DNA of 64,000 bases from positions 1 to 64,000 of the IMG/VR virus record IMGVR_UViG_3300021178_000001. The stretch is one strand, 5' to 3'. Positions 24,577-32,345 of this stretch are shown here, piece by piece. The stretch is from a virus. Positions within the stretch are counted from its first letter, which is position 1. The number at the start of each line of letters is the position of its first letter. The notes below the pieces were generated by a model. It was given only the letters and a program-made list of their open reading frames with translations. It did not search any database and had not been told where the DNA came from. A program made the position numbers and the translations under genes.

Positions 24577-24713
24577 TTGATCATCCCTCGGTAAGTCGCC
24601 AAGGCGACGGGGTAAATACAAAGCAACGTGACTCCCATCCATGGGGCAACTCCCGGCGCGATCCAGAAGTTTAGAACGTTGGCTAAGATGCACGCTATCA
24701 CTAAGTGTTTCAC
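24573..24713 (-). CDS. Small membrane protein with two transmembrane segments
   Basis: 46 residues (VKHLVIACILANVLNFWIAP, then MGVTLLCIYPVALATY). GTG start directly follows the upstream TGA; GGGGAAG lies upstream. The stop overlaps the next ATG. Confidence 0.5.
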   Translation of the reverse strand: MKHLVIACILANVLNFWIAPGVAPWMGVTLLCIYPVALATYRGMIK

Positions 24714-24893
24714 TCACTTCCCCTTTATGCAAAAAGCGCGGGTTGGCGGACCTATATAACCCTGAAGCATCAGCTTCGTGTCGTCGAACACGTTCATCTT
24801 GACTTTGCAGGACGACTCCGACGCTACGGGAATCAACTGAGAGGTCATTCCTCCGGCTCCGGACACAAACACTAGCAGTAAGTACCAAGTCAT
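24714..24893 (-). CDS. Small secreted protein
   Basis: 59 residues. N-terminal signal peptide (MTWYLLLVFVSGAGG) and a mature part with two Cys (SSCKVKMNVF...AFCIKGK) that could form a disulfide in the periplasm. ATGA overlap with the upstream gene. Not recognised. Confidence 0.5.
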   Translation of the reverse strand: MTWYLLLVFVSGAGGMTSQLIPVASESSCKVKMNVFDDTKLMLQGYIGPPTRAFCIKGK

Positions 24894-25042
24894 CTTCGAT
24901 TCTCCTTCTCGTAAGTCTCGTAGTCAGAGTCCACGTCGGCGTATTCCATCGGAACCGTCTCGTTGTCGCACTCCGGACACAGCAAGTCGTCGGCTTGATG
25001 TACGCAGGTCTCACAAAACTTGCACCACTGGTCACTGACCAC
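24890..25042 (-). CDS. Small zinc-ribbon protein
   Basis: 50 residues from GTG 25042, with AGAGG seven bases upstream. CKFCETC and CPEC supply four or five Cys for a zinc ribbon. The acidic C-terminus (EYADVDSDYETYEKEN) is probably disordered. The longer frame to 25108 would run through the upstream gene. Function unknown. Confidence 0.55.
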   Translation of the reverse strand: MVSDQWCKFCETCVHQADDLLCPECDNETVPMEYADVDSDYETYEKENRR

Positions 25043-25283
25043 TTGTATACCTCTGAGATGGGCTAACGATCCAATGTACACCATCTGTAGATGTGTGCAT
25101 AATGCCATCTTTAGTCAAAGCAATCCAATCTATCGGGCTTCTTTCATAAAGAACTGTCCAATCGTTCTGAGATTCTTTTAAAACTACGTTTTTTTGTTCG
25201 TTATTTTTCTCAGTAACGACGTCGCACCAGTCGCTGTGTCTGTTAGATCCAACGCTGGAATTTCCGCACGTGCACTTCGCCAT
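25032..25283 (-). CDS. Small protein with CxCG...HSDWC zinc motif
   Basis: 83 residues. The N-terminus MAKCTCGNSSVGSNRHSDWC repeats the motif found at the C-terminus of the 15374-15667 product. The rest has a beta pattern with WTVLYERSPIDWIALTKDG. Starts shortly after the upstream stop. Function unknown. Confidence 0.55.
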   Translation of the reverse strand: MAKCTCGNSSVGSNRHSDWCDVVTEKNNEQKNVVLKESQNDWTVLYERSPIDWIALTKDGIMHTSTDGVHWIVSPSQRYTSGQ

Positions 25284-25284
25284 A

Positions 25285-25452
25285 TTAACTCACCAAAGCT
25301 TCTAGCTCGTCGATCAGGCGCTTCGCTTCCGCCATGTCGTCTTCGAGCTGTTTGAGTCCGTCTTCGAAGCGCTTTCGAGCTTCGATAGCTGTAAGCTTCT
25401 CGCGGGGACCTTGGGGCACTGTAAAACCGCAGTTGTTGTTCGTCGCGCTCAT
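25285..25452 (-). CDS. Small coiled-coil protein
   Basis: 55 residues starting at 25452 (MSATNNNCGFTVPQGPREKL), with AAGGAG six bases upstream. The C-terminal two thirds is one amphipathic helix (EARKRFEDGLKQLEDDMAEA). Function unknown. Confidence 0.55.
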   Translation of the reverse strand: MSATNNNCGFTVPQGPREKLTAIEARKRFEDGLKQLEDDMAEAKRLIDELEALVS

Positions 25453-25466
25453 GTTAGACTCCTTGA

Positions 25467-25721
25467 TTATGCAGCCAAAGTTTTCCACTCTATTAATTGT
25501 TCTTGAAACTGCTCTCCGAAGAGCAGTTTCACCTGCGACCCAAGCATGACGGCGTGGCTGTACTGGGTCTTTCTGACTTTGCACCAGTCACGCTCTATTT
25601 CGTTCAACTTCATGTTCTTCTTGACTATGTTGCCGTGCTTGTCGTAAGTGCGGGCGGTCTCAACGTCTGTTTGGCCAGTTGCTTTTACTAGCTCCAATAG
25701 AGCAAACCCAACGAATTTCAT
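25467..25721 (-). CDS. Hypothetical protein
   Basis: 84 residues (MKFVGFALLELVKATGQTDV...). SD GGAGGA. Pattern NEIERDWCKVRKTQYSHAV; no family recognised. It follows a 100-base gap, so it may have its own promoter (TATATTCTCAC at 25742-25752 also occurs upstream of the 41-43 kb island). Confidence 0.55.
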   Translation of the reverse strand: MKFVGFALLELVKATGQTDVETARTYDKHGNIVKKNMKLNEIERDWCKVRKTQYSHAVMLGSQVKLLFGEQFQEQLIEWKTLAA

Positions 25722-25822
25722 AATTAGTTCCTCCGTACTTCTATATTCTCACGCTCGCGAACAAAAGCAAAGTTAAAACACATAGAACTCGCATTTAAGT
25801 GGCTCCTTTCGGAGTCACTCAC

Positions 25823-25999
25823 TCAGGCTTGTTTCTTCAACTCTCGGTACTTGAACCTAGTTGACTGGGGATCGTTGGTGATCTCGCCCAACAGAGTCTC
25901 GCTGTTCGAGATCAGTCGCTTGACTTGATTCTGACGGCGCTCGTCGGTTGAGTGAAATCTGGCTTCTTTTCTTAAGGCTCTAGCTTTCTTGAGGTTCAT
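25823..25999 (-). CDS. Small basic protein
   Basis: 58 residues, helical and strongly basic (MNLKKARALRKEARFHSTDE, RRQNQVKRLI). AGGAG is six to eight bases upstream, inside the end of the preceding gene. It could bind nucleic acid. Function unknown. Confidence 0.55.
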   Translation of the reverse strand: MNLKKARALRKEARFHSTDERRQNQVKRLISNSETLLGEITNDPQSTRFKYRELKKQA

Positions 26000-26000
26000 A

Positions 26001-26255
26001 CTAACTCCTGTTGTTTTTCTTGACTTCTGTTATTACCGAATCTATCCGTCTTAAAATCTCTTTTTGGTTCGAGACGACGAAGCTGTGGGACTTTGCGATC
26101 ACATCCGCGGTCTGTTGCTGACGATCCATCAAGACGTTGTTGTTCCAAAGAACTACGACCATCAACATGAAAGTCAGTGGATCGAACGCCAACAAATGGA
26201 ATCGCATTCCAGCCACGACTAGCACTAGTAGTATCAAAGCTATTCCCCACTTCAT
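26001..26255 (-). CDS. Membrane protein with cytoplasmic coiled tail
   Basis: 84 residues. Two hydrophobic segments at 4-19 (GIALILLVLVVAGMRF) and 27-37 (FMLMVVVLW) are followed by a helical polar tail (EILRRIDSVITEVKKN). It lies directly downstream of the cytochrome gene (ATGA overlap), so a joint membrane role is possible but unproven. An overlapping frame of the same length is a shadow. Confidence 0.55.
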   Translation of the reverse strand: MKWGIALILLVLVVAGMRFHLLAFDPLTFMLMVVVLWNNNVLMDRQQQTADVIAKSHSFVVSNQKEILRRIDSVITEVKKNNRS

Positions 26256-26578
26256 GACTTAGCTCCTTGTTCTATCCACTTGCGAATCAGGTCTCGTTCT
26301 TTGTCGTCGATCTCGTTGCCTAAAGGCGGCATATTCTTGAACAAAATAACTCGCATCTTTATTTCAGCGGAATGCTCTTTTGCTATCGCGTAGTTAGTCC
26401 AATCGGTGGCGCCTACGTGACATTTAGAACACCTGGCACCGAATATGGGGCGCACCGCCGCGAACCCAACGTCGTCTGTGACCGAGTTATCTAACGCTCT
26501 TTCGTCGAAGTAGCAGTTGATGGCCCATGTCAGAAAGAGCAGTCCGAGCCCAGACACCAGCGCGACCGACTCTCTCAC
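26252..26578 (-). CDS. Membrane-anchored c-type cytochrome
   Basis: 108 residues. An N-terminal anchor (VALVSGLGLLFLTWAI) puts the rest in the periplasm. The heme-binding motif CSKCH lies near residue 50, preceded by VRPIFGAR. The distal part KNMPPLGNEIDD offers the axial Met, and KERDLIRKWIEQGAK is the closing helix typical of short c-type cytochrome domains (W-I-x-x-G-A). It should carry one covalent heme and transfer electrons, and needs the host cytochrome c maturation system. Neighbours are a subtilase and membrane proteins. A c-type cytochrome in a phage is unusual. Confidence 0.78.
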   Translation of the reverse strand: MRESVALVSGLGLLFLTWAINCYFDERALDNSVTDDVGFAAVRPIFGARCSKCHVGATDWTNYAIAKEHSAEIKMRVILFKNMPPLGNEIDDKERDLIRKWIEQGAKS

Positions 26579-26805
26579 GCGACCTTCGCGTCGCGCACGG
26601 TGTACATGAAGTGACCGAAGACTCCGAACTCGGCGTAGTCGTCGTCCAAACGGTTGAGCTCCAACACGGCCACTTCAACTTGGTCGAACTTCAAACCCAA
26701 CCTCGTGCACTCTCTCACGATTGAAGTAAGAGATCCCTCGTACGCCGGACCGTTGTTCACGTGGATCTGGTACCTGCCGTTCTTTAAATCTCTAAGTCTG
26801 TACAT
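26575..26805 (-). CDS. Hypothetical protein
   Basis: 76 residues (MYRLRDLKNGRYQIHVNNGP...). Single small alpha/beta domain: YQIHVNN, SLTSIVRECTRLG, VAVLELNRL. Between the subtilase and cytochrome genes and coupled to the latter by ATGA. Not recognised. Confidence 0.55.
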   Translation of the reverse strand: MYRLRDLKNGRYQIHVNNGPAYEGSLTSIVRECTRLGLKFDQVEVAVLELNRLDDDYAEFGVFGHFMYTVRDAKVA

Positions 26806-26836
26806 GTTATTTCCTCCGAGACTTTGTTACGTAGTC

Positions 26837-27793
26837 TTACTTTATCAAGCTAACTTTGGATCGCAAAGTCATTTTTTTAGCCGCTAGTAAAGCTCGATAA
26901 GCGTTGACTTTTCCACCGCTCGAAACTTTTCCCTTCAAGCTTGGCTTGCGGTCTACTGACTCCGATATGACTCTAATGACTTCTTTCGGCATTAGTCCCG
27001 GATACTTGGACAAGATCATGGCCGCGATTCCAGCGACGAATGGAGCGGCTTGACTGGTGCCGGAAAAGTATCCGTAACCGCCTCCCGGAACGGTCGAGTA
27101 TATGTTCTCGCCCGGAGCCGCAACTCGAACGCGCTCGACGCCCCAATCCGACATCGACCAAAGTTGCCCAGTTATCGTCGTTGCAGCAACCGACAAAATA
27201 TTGGGCAAGTCGTAAGAAGCGGGATAGTAAGTAAACGTGTCCAAACTCCAACTCTCGTTGCCGGCCGACGTCACGAACAAGATGCTCTTCTCGTTTGTTT
27301 CTTTCACGGCCTCGAGTTCGTCGGGCGAGAACTCAGACCCTCCTCCCGAGTAGTTTATGATCTCGGCGCCGCGACTTATACAATAGCGTATAGAACGCAC
27401 GAGGTTTGATAGATTCTCGGATCCGGAGTTAGCGTCCTTGAAGTACTTGACTGGAATCAAGCAAGCCGTGGGAGAGACCGCCCGGATGATTCCCGCGACG
27501 TGGGTGCCGTGGCCGTTGACGTCGATCGGGTTCTTTCTATCGGCGACGAAGTCCCAGCCGTACTCGCCCGTGTTCGGACAAATTCGATCTTTGAGGTCTG
27601 GGTGGGTCACGTCTATCCCAGTGTCTACGACGCACACCTTGACTACTCTACCGCCTCGGGCTAGTTTCCAAGCTCTCGGAGCGTCTACGTGAGAGCTCCA
27701 CTGAGCGTTGTACAAACCCCAGTTTTTAGTCAGCGGACCCGCCAAAGCTGTACTGTTAATAATCATTAACATTATTAAGATCTCGGTTCTCAT
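26837..27793 (-). CDS. Secreted subtilisin-like serine protease (S8)
   Basis: 318 residues. Signal peptide MRTEILIMLMIINSTALA. The catalytic triad is complete: Asp in VCVVDTGIDVTHPDL, His in NGHGTHVAGI, Ser in GTSQAAPFVAG. Oxyanion Asn is in TSAGNES. No obvious long propeptide precedes the WGLYNAQW start typical of subtilases, so it may need little processing. It should act in the periplasm or outside the cell. First gene of the reverse island, with its own promoter. Subtilases are rare in phages; transfer from a bacterium is likely. Confidence 0.9.
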   Translation of the reverse strand: MRTEILIMLMIINSTALAGPLTKNWGLYNAQWSSHVDAPRAWKLARGGRVVKVCVVDTGIDVTHPDLKDRICPNTGEYGWDFVADRKNPIDVNGHGTHVAGIIRAVSPTACLIPVKYFKDANSGSENLSNLVRSIRYCISRGAEIINYSGGGSEFSPDELEAVKETNEKSILFVTSAGNESWSLDTFTYYPASYDLPNILSVAATTITGQLWSMSDWGVERVRVAAPGENIYSTVPGGGYGYFSGTSQAAPFVAGIAAMILSKYPGLMPKEVIRVISESVDRKPSLKGKVSSGGKVNAYRALLAAKKMTLRSKVSLIK

Positions 27794-27809
27794 CTTCCAC
27801 CTCGACTTA

Positions 27810-27837
27810 ACTATACCACTCGACGTCGCGGTTGCAA
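27810..27837 (-). promoter_or_regulatory. Promoter of the subtilase-cytochrome island
   Basis: On the - strand TTGCAA (27832-27837), 16 bases, then TGGTATAGT with TATAGT at 27810-27815. The leader is about 10-15 bases. Confidence 0.5.
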
Positions 27838-27864
27838 ACCTAATGTTTCGCTCAACTGTATACT

Positions 27865-27873
27865 TGATATAAT
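27865..27873 (+). promoter_or_regulatory. Extended -10 promoter of the tail assembly operon
   Basis: TTGATATAATTG with TATAAT at 27868-27873. The leader of about 30 bases contains TTTAGGAG before the ATG at 27912. The local sequence is very close to the promoter at 4025-4033. Confidence 0.65.
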
Positions 27874-27911
27874 TGATGGTAAGAAGATAGGGCTACATTT
27901 AGGAGTAAAAG

Positions 27912-28352
27912 ATGAGCAAACTCAGCAACATTGGGAAAGACATCCCTGCGACTGAATCTGACTTCGTGGTGGAAGTCGAGGGCGAAGTGACCAAGAGACG
28001 TTTTATAGGAGATTTCAGCTGCAAGATTCCTCGCAAGAAAGAACAGTGCCTAATCGACAAGCACCGAGCTTTCTTGAACGGTCCTCAACCCGAGCAACTC
28101 TCTCCCGAGACTCTTCGGTTCCACCACATGATCTCGTACTTGAGGTACACGCTGGACGACAAAGGGTGTCCGAAGTGGTGGAAGGAGTCGGATCTGGGAT
28201 ACGAGCTGTACGACGAGAACGTAGTGAAGAGCGTCTACGACAAAGTTTTAGAGTTTGAAGTCGAGTGGTTGAAGGCCGTTTGGGGTGAAGAAGCCGTGAA
28301 CAAGTTGCAGACGGGTAAAGAAAATGACGAAGCCAAAGAAAAAGGAACCTGA
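27912..28352 (+). CDS. Putative tail assembly chaperone, first frame
   Basis: 146 residues. No signature motif. It is placed between the tube and the tape measure, where contractile- and long-tailed phages encode a pair of overlapping chaperones. It overlaps the next gene by 29 bases in the +1 frame. Charged C-terminus (KENDEAKEKG). The role is inferred from position only. Confidence 0.5.
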   Translation: MSKLSNIGKDIPATESDFVVEVEGEVTKRRFIGDFSCKIPRKKEQCLIDKHRAFLNGPQPEQLSPETLRFHHMISYLRYTLDDKGCPKWWKESDLGYELYDENVVKSVYDKVLEFEVEWLKAVWGEEAVNKLQTGKENDEAKEKGT

Positions 28353-28737
28353 CCCATTCGAGAGCTTGAAGTATCGGGGATACTGCTGGGCTTTCACGGA
28401 ACCGGGAGAAAGGTACACTCTCGAAGAGTTCATCAACTTCGCCAAGTTCTTCTTGTGCAAGCAAACGAAGACGCTGTGGAAGGATCCGATTTGGGACCGC
28501 TACACGGACGAAGAGATTTTAGTGGAGTACTTCGCGCATTTGTTCTCGATGGACAAGAACGCTAAACTGGATTTTGAGGTCTACGCTTTTTCGGGTTCAG
28601 ACGTGTACGGTGAGGATATTTACAGTTGGTTGGATCGTAAGATAGAAGAGAATCAAGCCGAAACTGCTAAGAAAATGGAAGAGATGCCCGACAAGGTGTC
28701 GTTTTCACCAGAAAAGAACAGAGATCGAGAGGAATAA
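28324..28737 (+). CDS. Putative tail assembly chaperone, second frame
   Basis: 137 residues, acidic and aromatic (YRGYCWAFTEPGERYTLEEF). It starts inside the previous gene with only a weak SD, so coupling or a +1 (or -2) ribosomal frameshift between 28300 and 28352 could produce a fusion, as for the G/GT pairs of other phages. No obvious slippery heptamer is visible. Confidence 0.5.
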   Translation: MTKPKKKEPDPFESLKYRGYCWAFTEPGERYTLEEFINFAKFFLCKQTKTLWKDPIWDRYTDEEILVEYFAHLFSMDKNAKLDFEVYAFSGSDVYGEDIYSWLDRKIEENQAETAKKMEEMPDKVSFSPEKNRDREE

Positions 28738-28740
28738 CCA

Positions 28741-30684
28741 GTGTCAGCTTCACTCCGAATATCGGCCAACACCAGCGAGGTAAAAAAATCTCTTTTAGAT
28801 CTTTCTCGCGACGTCAAGTCTTTGGGCAAGACTAAGATTTCTATCTTCTCGGAAAGCGACCGCAAGTTCGTTAAGGAAGAGCTCAACAAAGAACTCTCGG
28901 TGATGAAGACTAAACTCGTGGAGAATCGTACCGAAATCGGTAAGATGGTGGTCGAACAGACCAAACTAGAAAAGGGTTCCAAAGAGGAACTAGAACATCG
29001 CAAGAAAATCATCGACGCTTACCGCACTCAGACTAAACTAGCGAGTCAAGCCAACCAAATTGAGAAGCAGTCGAAGTCCATGGGTGGGTTCGGCGGCATC
29101 GGCGGAGCCAGCGCGACTTCTGGATTGCCGGGAATGTTAGCCAAAGTTGGGTCTCTCTTAGGTGGAGCCGCCGTAGCGATCGGAGCTTTGGCTCTGATGA
29201 AGGGCATGCAAGCCTCCAGTCAGTTCGCCGAAGGTGCCGGCAACCGTGTCAGACTTCGCGGCCTCGGCATGCAGTCTATGAACGTCGGGAGTCCGAGAGA
29301 ACTCGCCGAAGCCGGAATGACCGAACAAGACTTCATTCGTCGTCAGACTAGCGCTGTCTCGCGTTTGGGACGAGCGGGCGGCTCGACCCAGTCCATCATG
29401 CAGCAAGCTAAGTTCGAGCGCTCTTTCGGCCTCGAAGAAGGTTCGATGATGAACGTCTCGGGAGCTCTGAGAGGTCAGATGGGCGGCAAGGGAGCCGACC
29501 AAGCTCAGATGAAGCTTCAAGCTTCGGTGTTCGCTTCCGGCATCGAGGAAGCCATCGGTCCTTACCTAGAGTCCGCTACAGAACTTTTGTCCGAGATCAA
29601 CAAGAACGGACTCACCAACACCGACGAGATGATCAACGTGATGTCTCAGCTGGTGAAGGACGGAAAACAAACTCCCGAGCAAATAGCCGAGTCGTTCAAG
29701 TCGCTCGACTCAGCCGTCAAGAACGCCAGCGGCGAGTCAAACGCATTCTTACAAACCGCGTTCGCTCGCGGCGGAATCGGAGGCGGCAAAATCGGAGCCA
29801 CACGTCTGGCAATGTCTTCGGGCGGAGTTTTCGGGTTGAACGAAGACGAACTCGCCAAGCGCGGCTACAACCCCGACTTGATTCAGAACATGAAGGGCGC
29901 CGGATTCACTCAAGGATTGCAGAACCGATCGGGTTCTATACTCAACCAGTTCAAGCAGTCCGCCGGAATGGGCAAGGGACAAAAGATCGGCGACGTGACC
30001 GACTTGAACACAATGGTCGGTCTCAGTCAGATGTCTAACTCAGTTCTAGGAACTCAAGGAATGGAAGGCTTCGACACTCTCCGAATGATGGAGCAAGTTC
30101 AGAACAAGCAGATGACTCAAAAGCAGTTCGACCAAAAAGTCAAGGACATGCGTGAGGGCAAGGACCCACAGATCGAAAGGTTGAACAAGATCAACGCTTC
30201 GCTCGAGGGTCAAACCGAGATCTTGCGCACGATCAACACAAACTTGATGGAGAACTTGGGCAAAACTGCTGTTAAAGCCGGCAACGTCGTCGTGGACGCC
30301 GACAACGTACTAACTGGAGGCATAGGAGAAGTAGCCAAAGCCGTGGACAACCCAGACACTCAGATCTCGGCGATGAAGGGCATCAAGAAGCTCAACCGAT
30401 CTTTCTTGAAGTCTCGCGTCGGAGAAGATCCGGGCGGCGACTTCGACGAGTTCATGCAGGACCAAGAAGACCAAAAAATGCTCAAGCAAGGCAACATGCC
30501 GACGTCGGAGACGGACAAGGCGGTGCCCAGCACCAACAATCCAGAAGACTTGGCCAAAGCCGTCGAGACTGGAATGACCAAGGCGCTGCAAGCTCAAAAA
30601 ACTCCAGTGATTCAGAACAACAACAAGACCAACGTGCGGGTGCAGAGCTCGGACGGATACGTCAGCGACAAGACCCACAAGTGA
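28741..30684 (+). CDS. Tape measure protein
   Basis: 647 residues. N-terminal helical region (residues 1-120) with heptads, then a Gly/Ala hydrophobic stretch (GMLAKVGSLLGGAAVAIGAL), long helices with Met/Gln-rich segments, and a polar tail. Size, composition and the position between chaperones and baseplate genes are typical. At about 0.15 nm per residue it would set a tail of roughly 95-100 nm. GTG start with GAGAGGAATAA upstream. Confidence 0.75.
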   Translation: MSASLRISANTSEVKKSLLDLSRDVKSLGKTKISIFSESDRKFVKEELNKELSVMKTKLVENRTEIGKMVVEQTKLEKGSKEELEHRKKIIDAYRTQTKLASQANQIEKQSKSMGGFGGIGGASATSGLPGMLAKVGSLLGGAAVAIGALALMKGMQASSQFAEGAGNRVRLRGLGMQSMNVGSPRELAEAGMTEQDFIRRQTSAVSRLGRAGGSTQSIMQQAKFERSFGLEEGSMMNVSGALRGQMGGKGADQAQMKLQASVFASGIEEAIGPYLESATELLSEINKNGLTNTDEMINVMSQLVKDGKQTPEQIAESFKSLDSAVKNASGESNAFLQTAFARGGIGGGKIGATRLAMSSGGVFGLNEDELAKRGYNPDLIQNMKGAGFTQGLQNRSGSILNQFKQSAGMGKGQKIGDVTDLNTMVGLSQMSNSVLGTQGMEGFDTLRMMEQVQNKQMTQKQFDQKVKDMREGKDPQIERLNKINASLEGQTEILRTINTNLMENLGKTAVKAGNVVVDADNVLTGGIGEVAKAVDNPDTQISAMKGIKKLNRSFLKSRVGEDPGGDFDEFMQDQEDQKMLKQGNMPTSETDKAVPSTNNPEDLAKAVETGMTKALQAQKTPVIQNNNKTNVRVQSSDGYVSDKTHK

Positions 30685-30692
30685 GGTGACCG

Positions 30693-32345
30693 ATGGCTAC
30701 ACCGTTGTCGTTCTTATTGCCCGGTACCACAATCCCCTCGGCTCCCACGCTGAGCAACGACACTCAAGACATCGTCTCGCAGTGTAAGGTAGTTATTTAC
30801 GACTGGACTACTCGAGGCTTGACCTTGAACTCCGGCCGCGACTCAGACTTGACCAAGACCTCGGCGCTCGACGTCAGTTCTCAGATCTTGTCCTTCAATT
30901 ATTCGAAGTCGATGGGCGGACCGACGGGAACGTTCAGTTTCACTTTAAGCAACTCTCCAGACTATGGCTCGGGCGACTGGAAGGACATCATAAAGCGCGG
31001 CACTTGGTGCGTGATCTACATGTCCCGTGAGGGTGAGTTAGTCCTCAATCCGAAAGTTGGAGTTCCCGACCCCAACTCAAAGAAGCTTCAAGAAGCCAAG
31101 AAGATTAGATGCATAGGATTCATAGACCGCGTGGCCGTCAAGGCCGAGATGAGCGAGCGCGGAGCCTTCGACGTCACTTACGAAGTGAGCGGGCGCGACT
31201 TCGGAGTCGTGTACGAGGACACTTCCATCTGGCACAACGTGTTTCGCTTCGAGCGAATCATGCTCGACGCCATCGCCACCTCGCAGCTGAACATCACTGG
31301 AACTGTCACGGTGGACAAAGCCGTTTCCTTGATCCACGACTTGTTCTTCAACCCAAAGTCGGTTCCTGGCGCCAAGGTGAACTCCGAGCACTCTTTGGTG
31401 TCGACCGCGCTTCAGTGGCTGATGCCGAGGCAGATGCTGAACGACATCGGCCTCAACGTCGGAACTTCTCCGTTTTGGGGCGAGATTCCGCACGTGAAGA
31501 ACTTCTCCAAGACCGAGGCCAACTTAGCCATAGAGAAGCCGACCGACTATTTGTCCGGCAACGCTTGGGAAATGCTGAAGAAGCTCTCGGTTCCCCAGTT
31601 CCACGAATTGTTCACCGAGACCGACGACTCAACGGGACTTCCGAGTCTGACATTCAGGCCCATTCCTTGGGCTTTGAACAAGGCGAAGTATCCCACGGTC
31701 GGAAAGCGAATCAAGCTGTACAAAGACTTGCCTACGGTAACTTTAAGCGCCATAGACGTCGTGGACTTTCACTTGGGCGAGGACAACCACGCGAGGTACA
31801 ACTCGTTCTTGGCTACGGTCTCGACTTCTTTGATCAACGTCGAGGACAACATATCTTTGCTCGACGGGTCTGGGTTTCCCAAGAACGTTCAGGACTCGAT
31901 CAAGAGGTACGGTTTCCGTCCCATGCACGTCACCGTAGACGCGATCGTGAAGAACGCGGAGAAGTCGAACGGTAAGTCTAACTCCAAGATCTTGATCGAG
32001 TTCAACGAAGTGCTTTACGACTACTGGAACAACGCCGTGTTCGCCGAGTCGGGCGAGATCTCGGCGGTCGGTCAAAACGCAGTCAAGATAGGCAAGTGTC
32101 TGGTGTTCGACGAGAAGACTCCCTACGCGTTCGGCAAAAGGTACTACATCGAGGGGTACACTGATTCGTACTCGGTCGACGAAAAGGGCGCGGGTTACTG
32201 GGGTCAAACTATCTCCGTGACTCGCGGGTTCCAAGAGTCTTCTTTGGCTTCGGGCACCGACTTCGGCGAACGGGACGACGCCTTCACCCACGAGGGAGAG
32301 TTTACTCCCTCGGGAATGGCTTCCGGAAAGCAGAATAAAAAATGA
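30693..32345 (+). CDS. Baseplate hub-type protein
   Basis: 550 residues. Beta-rich with SFNYSKSMGGPTGTFSFTLS and IRCIGFIDRVAVK near the N-terminus and YYIEGYTDSYSVDE with QTISVTRG near the end, the layout of gp27/gpD-like hub proteins that join tube and spike. The gene between the tape measure and the spike gene supports this. SD GAGGTGA. Confidence 0.68.
   Translation: MATPLSFLLPGTTIPSAPTLSNDTQDIVSQCKVVIYDWTTRGLTLNSGRDSDLTKTSALDVSSQILSFNYSKSMGGPTGTFSFTLSNSPDYGSGDWKDIIKRGTWCVIYMSREGELVLNPKVGVPDPNSKKLQEAKKIRCIGFIDRVAVKAEMSERGAFDVTYEVSGRDFGVVYEDTSIWHNVFRFERIMLDAIATSQLNITGTVTVDKAVSLIHDLFFNPKSVPGAKVNSEHSLVSTALQWLMPRQMLNDIGLNVGTSPFWGEIPHVKNFSKTEANLAIEKPTDYLSGNAWEMLKKLSVPQFHELFTETDDSTGLPSLTFRPIPWALNKAKYPTVGKRIKLYKDLPTVTLSAIDVVDFHLGEDNHARYNSFLATVSTSLINVEDNISLLDGSGFPKNVQDSIKRYGFRPMHVTVDAIVKNAEKSNGKSNSKILIEFNEVLYDYWNNAVFAESGEISAVGQNAVKIGKCLVFDEKTPYAFGKRYYIEGYTDSYSVDEKGAGYWGQTISVTRGFQESSLASGTDFGERDDAFTHEGEFTPSGMASGKQNKK

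Noticed and set aside
24577-25035. Long N-terminal extension of the 24310-24576 gene
   Set aside because: It overlaps three better supported small genes in another frame and has low-complexity Arg-rich content. The GAGGG-led ATG fits.
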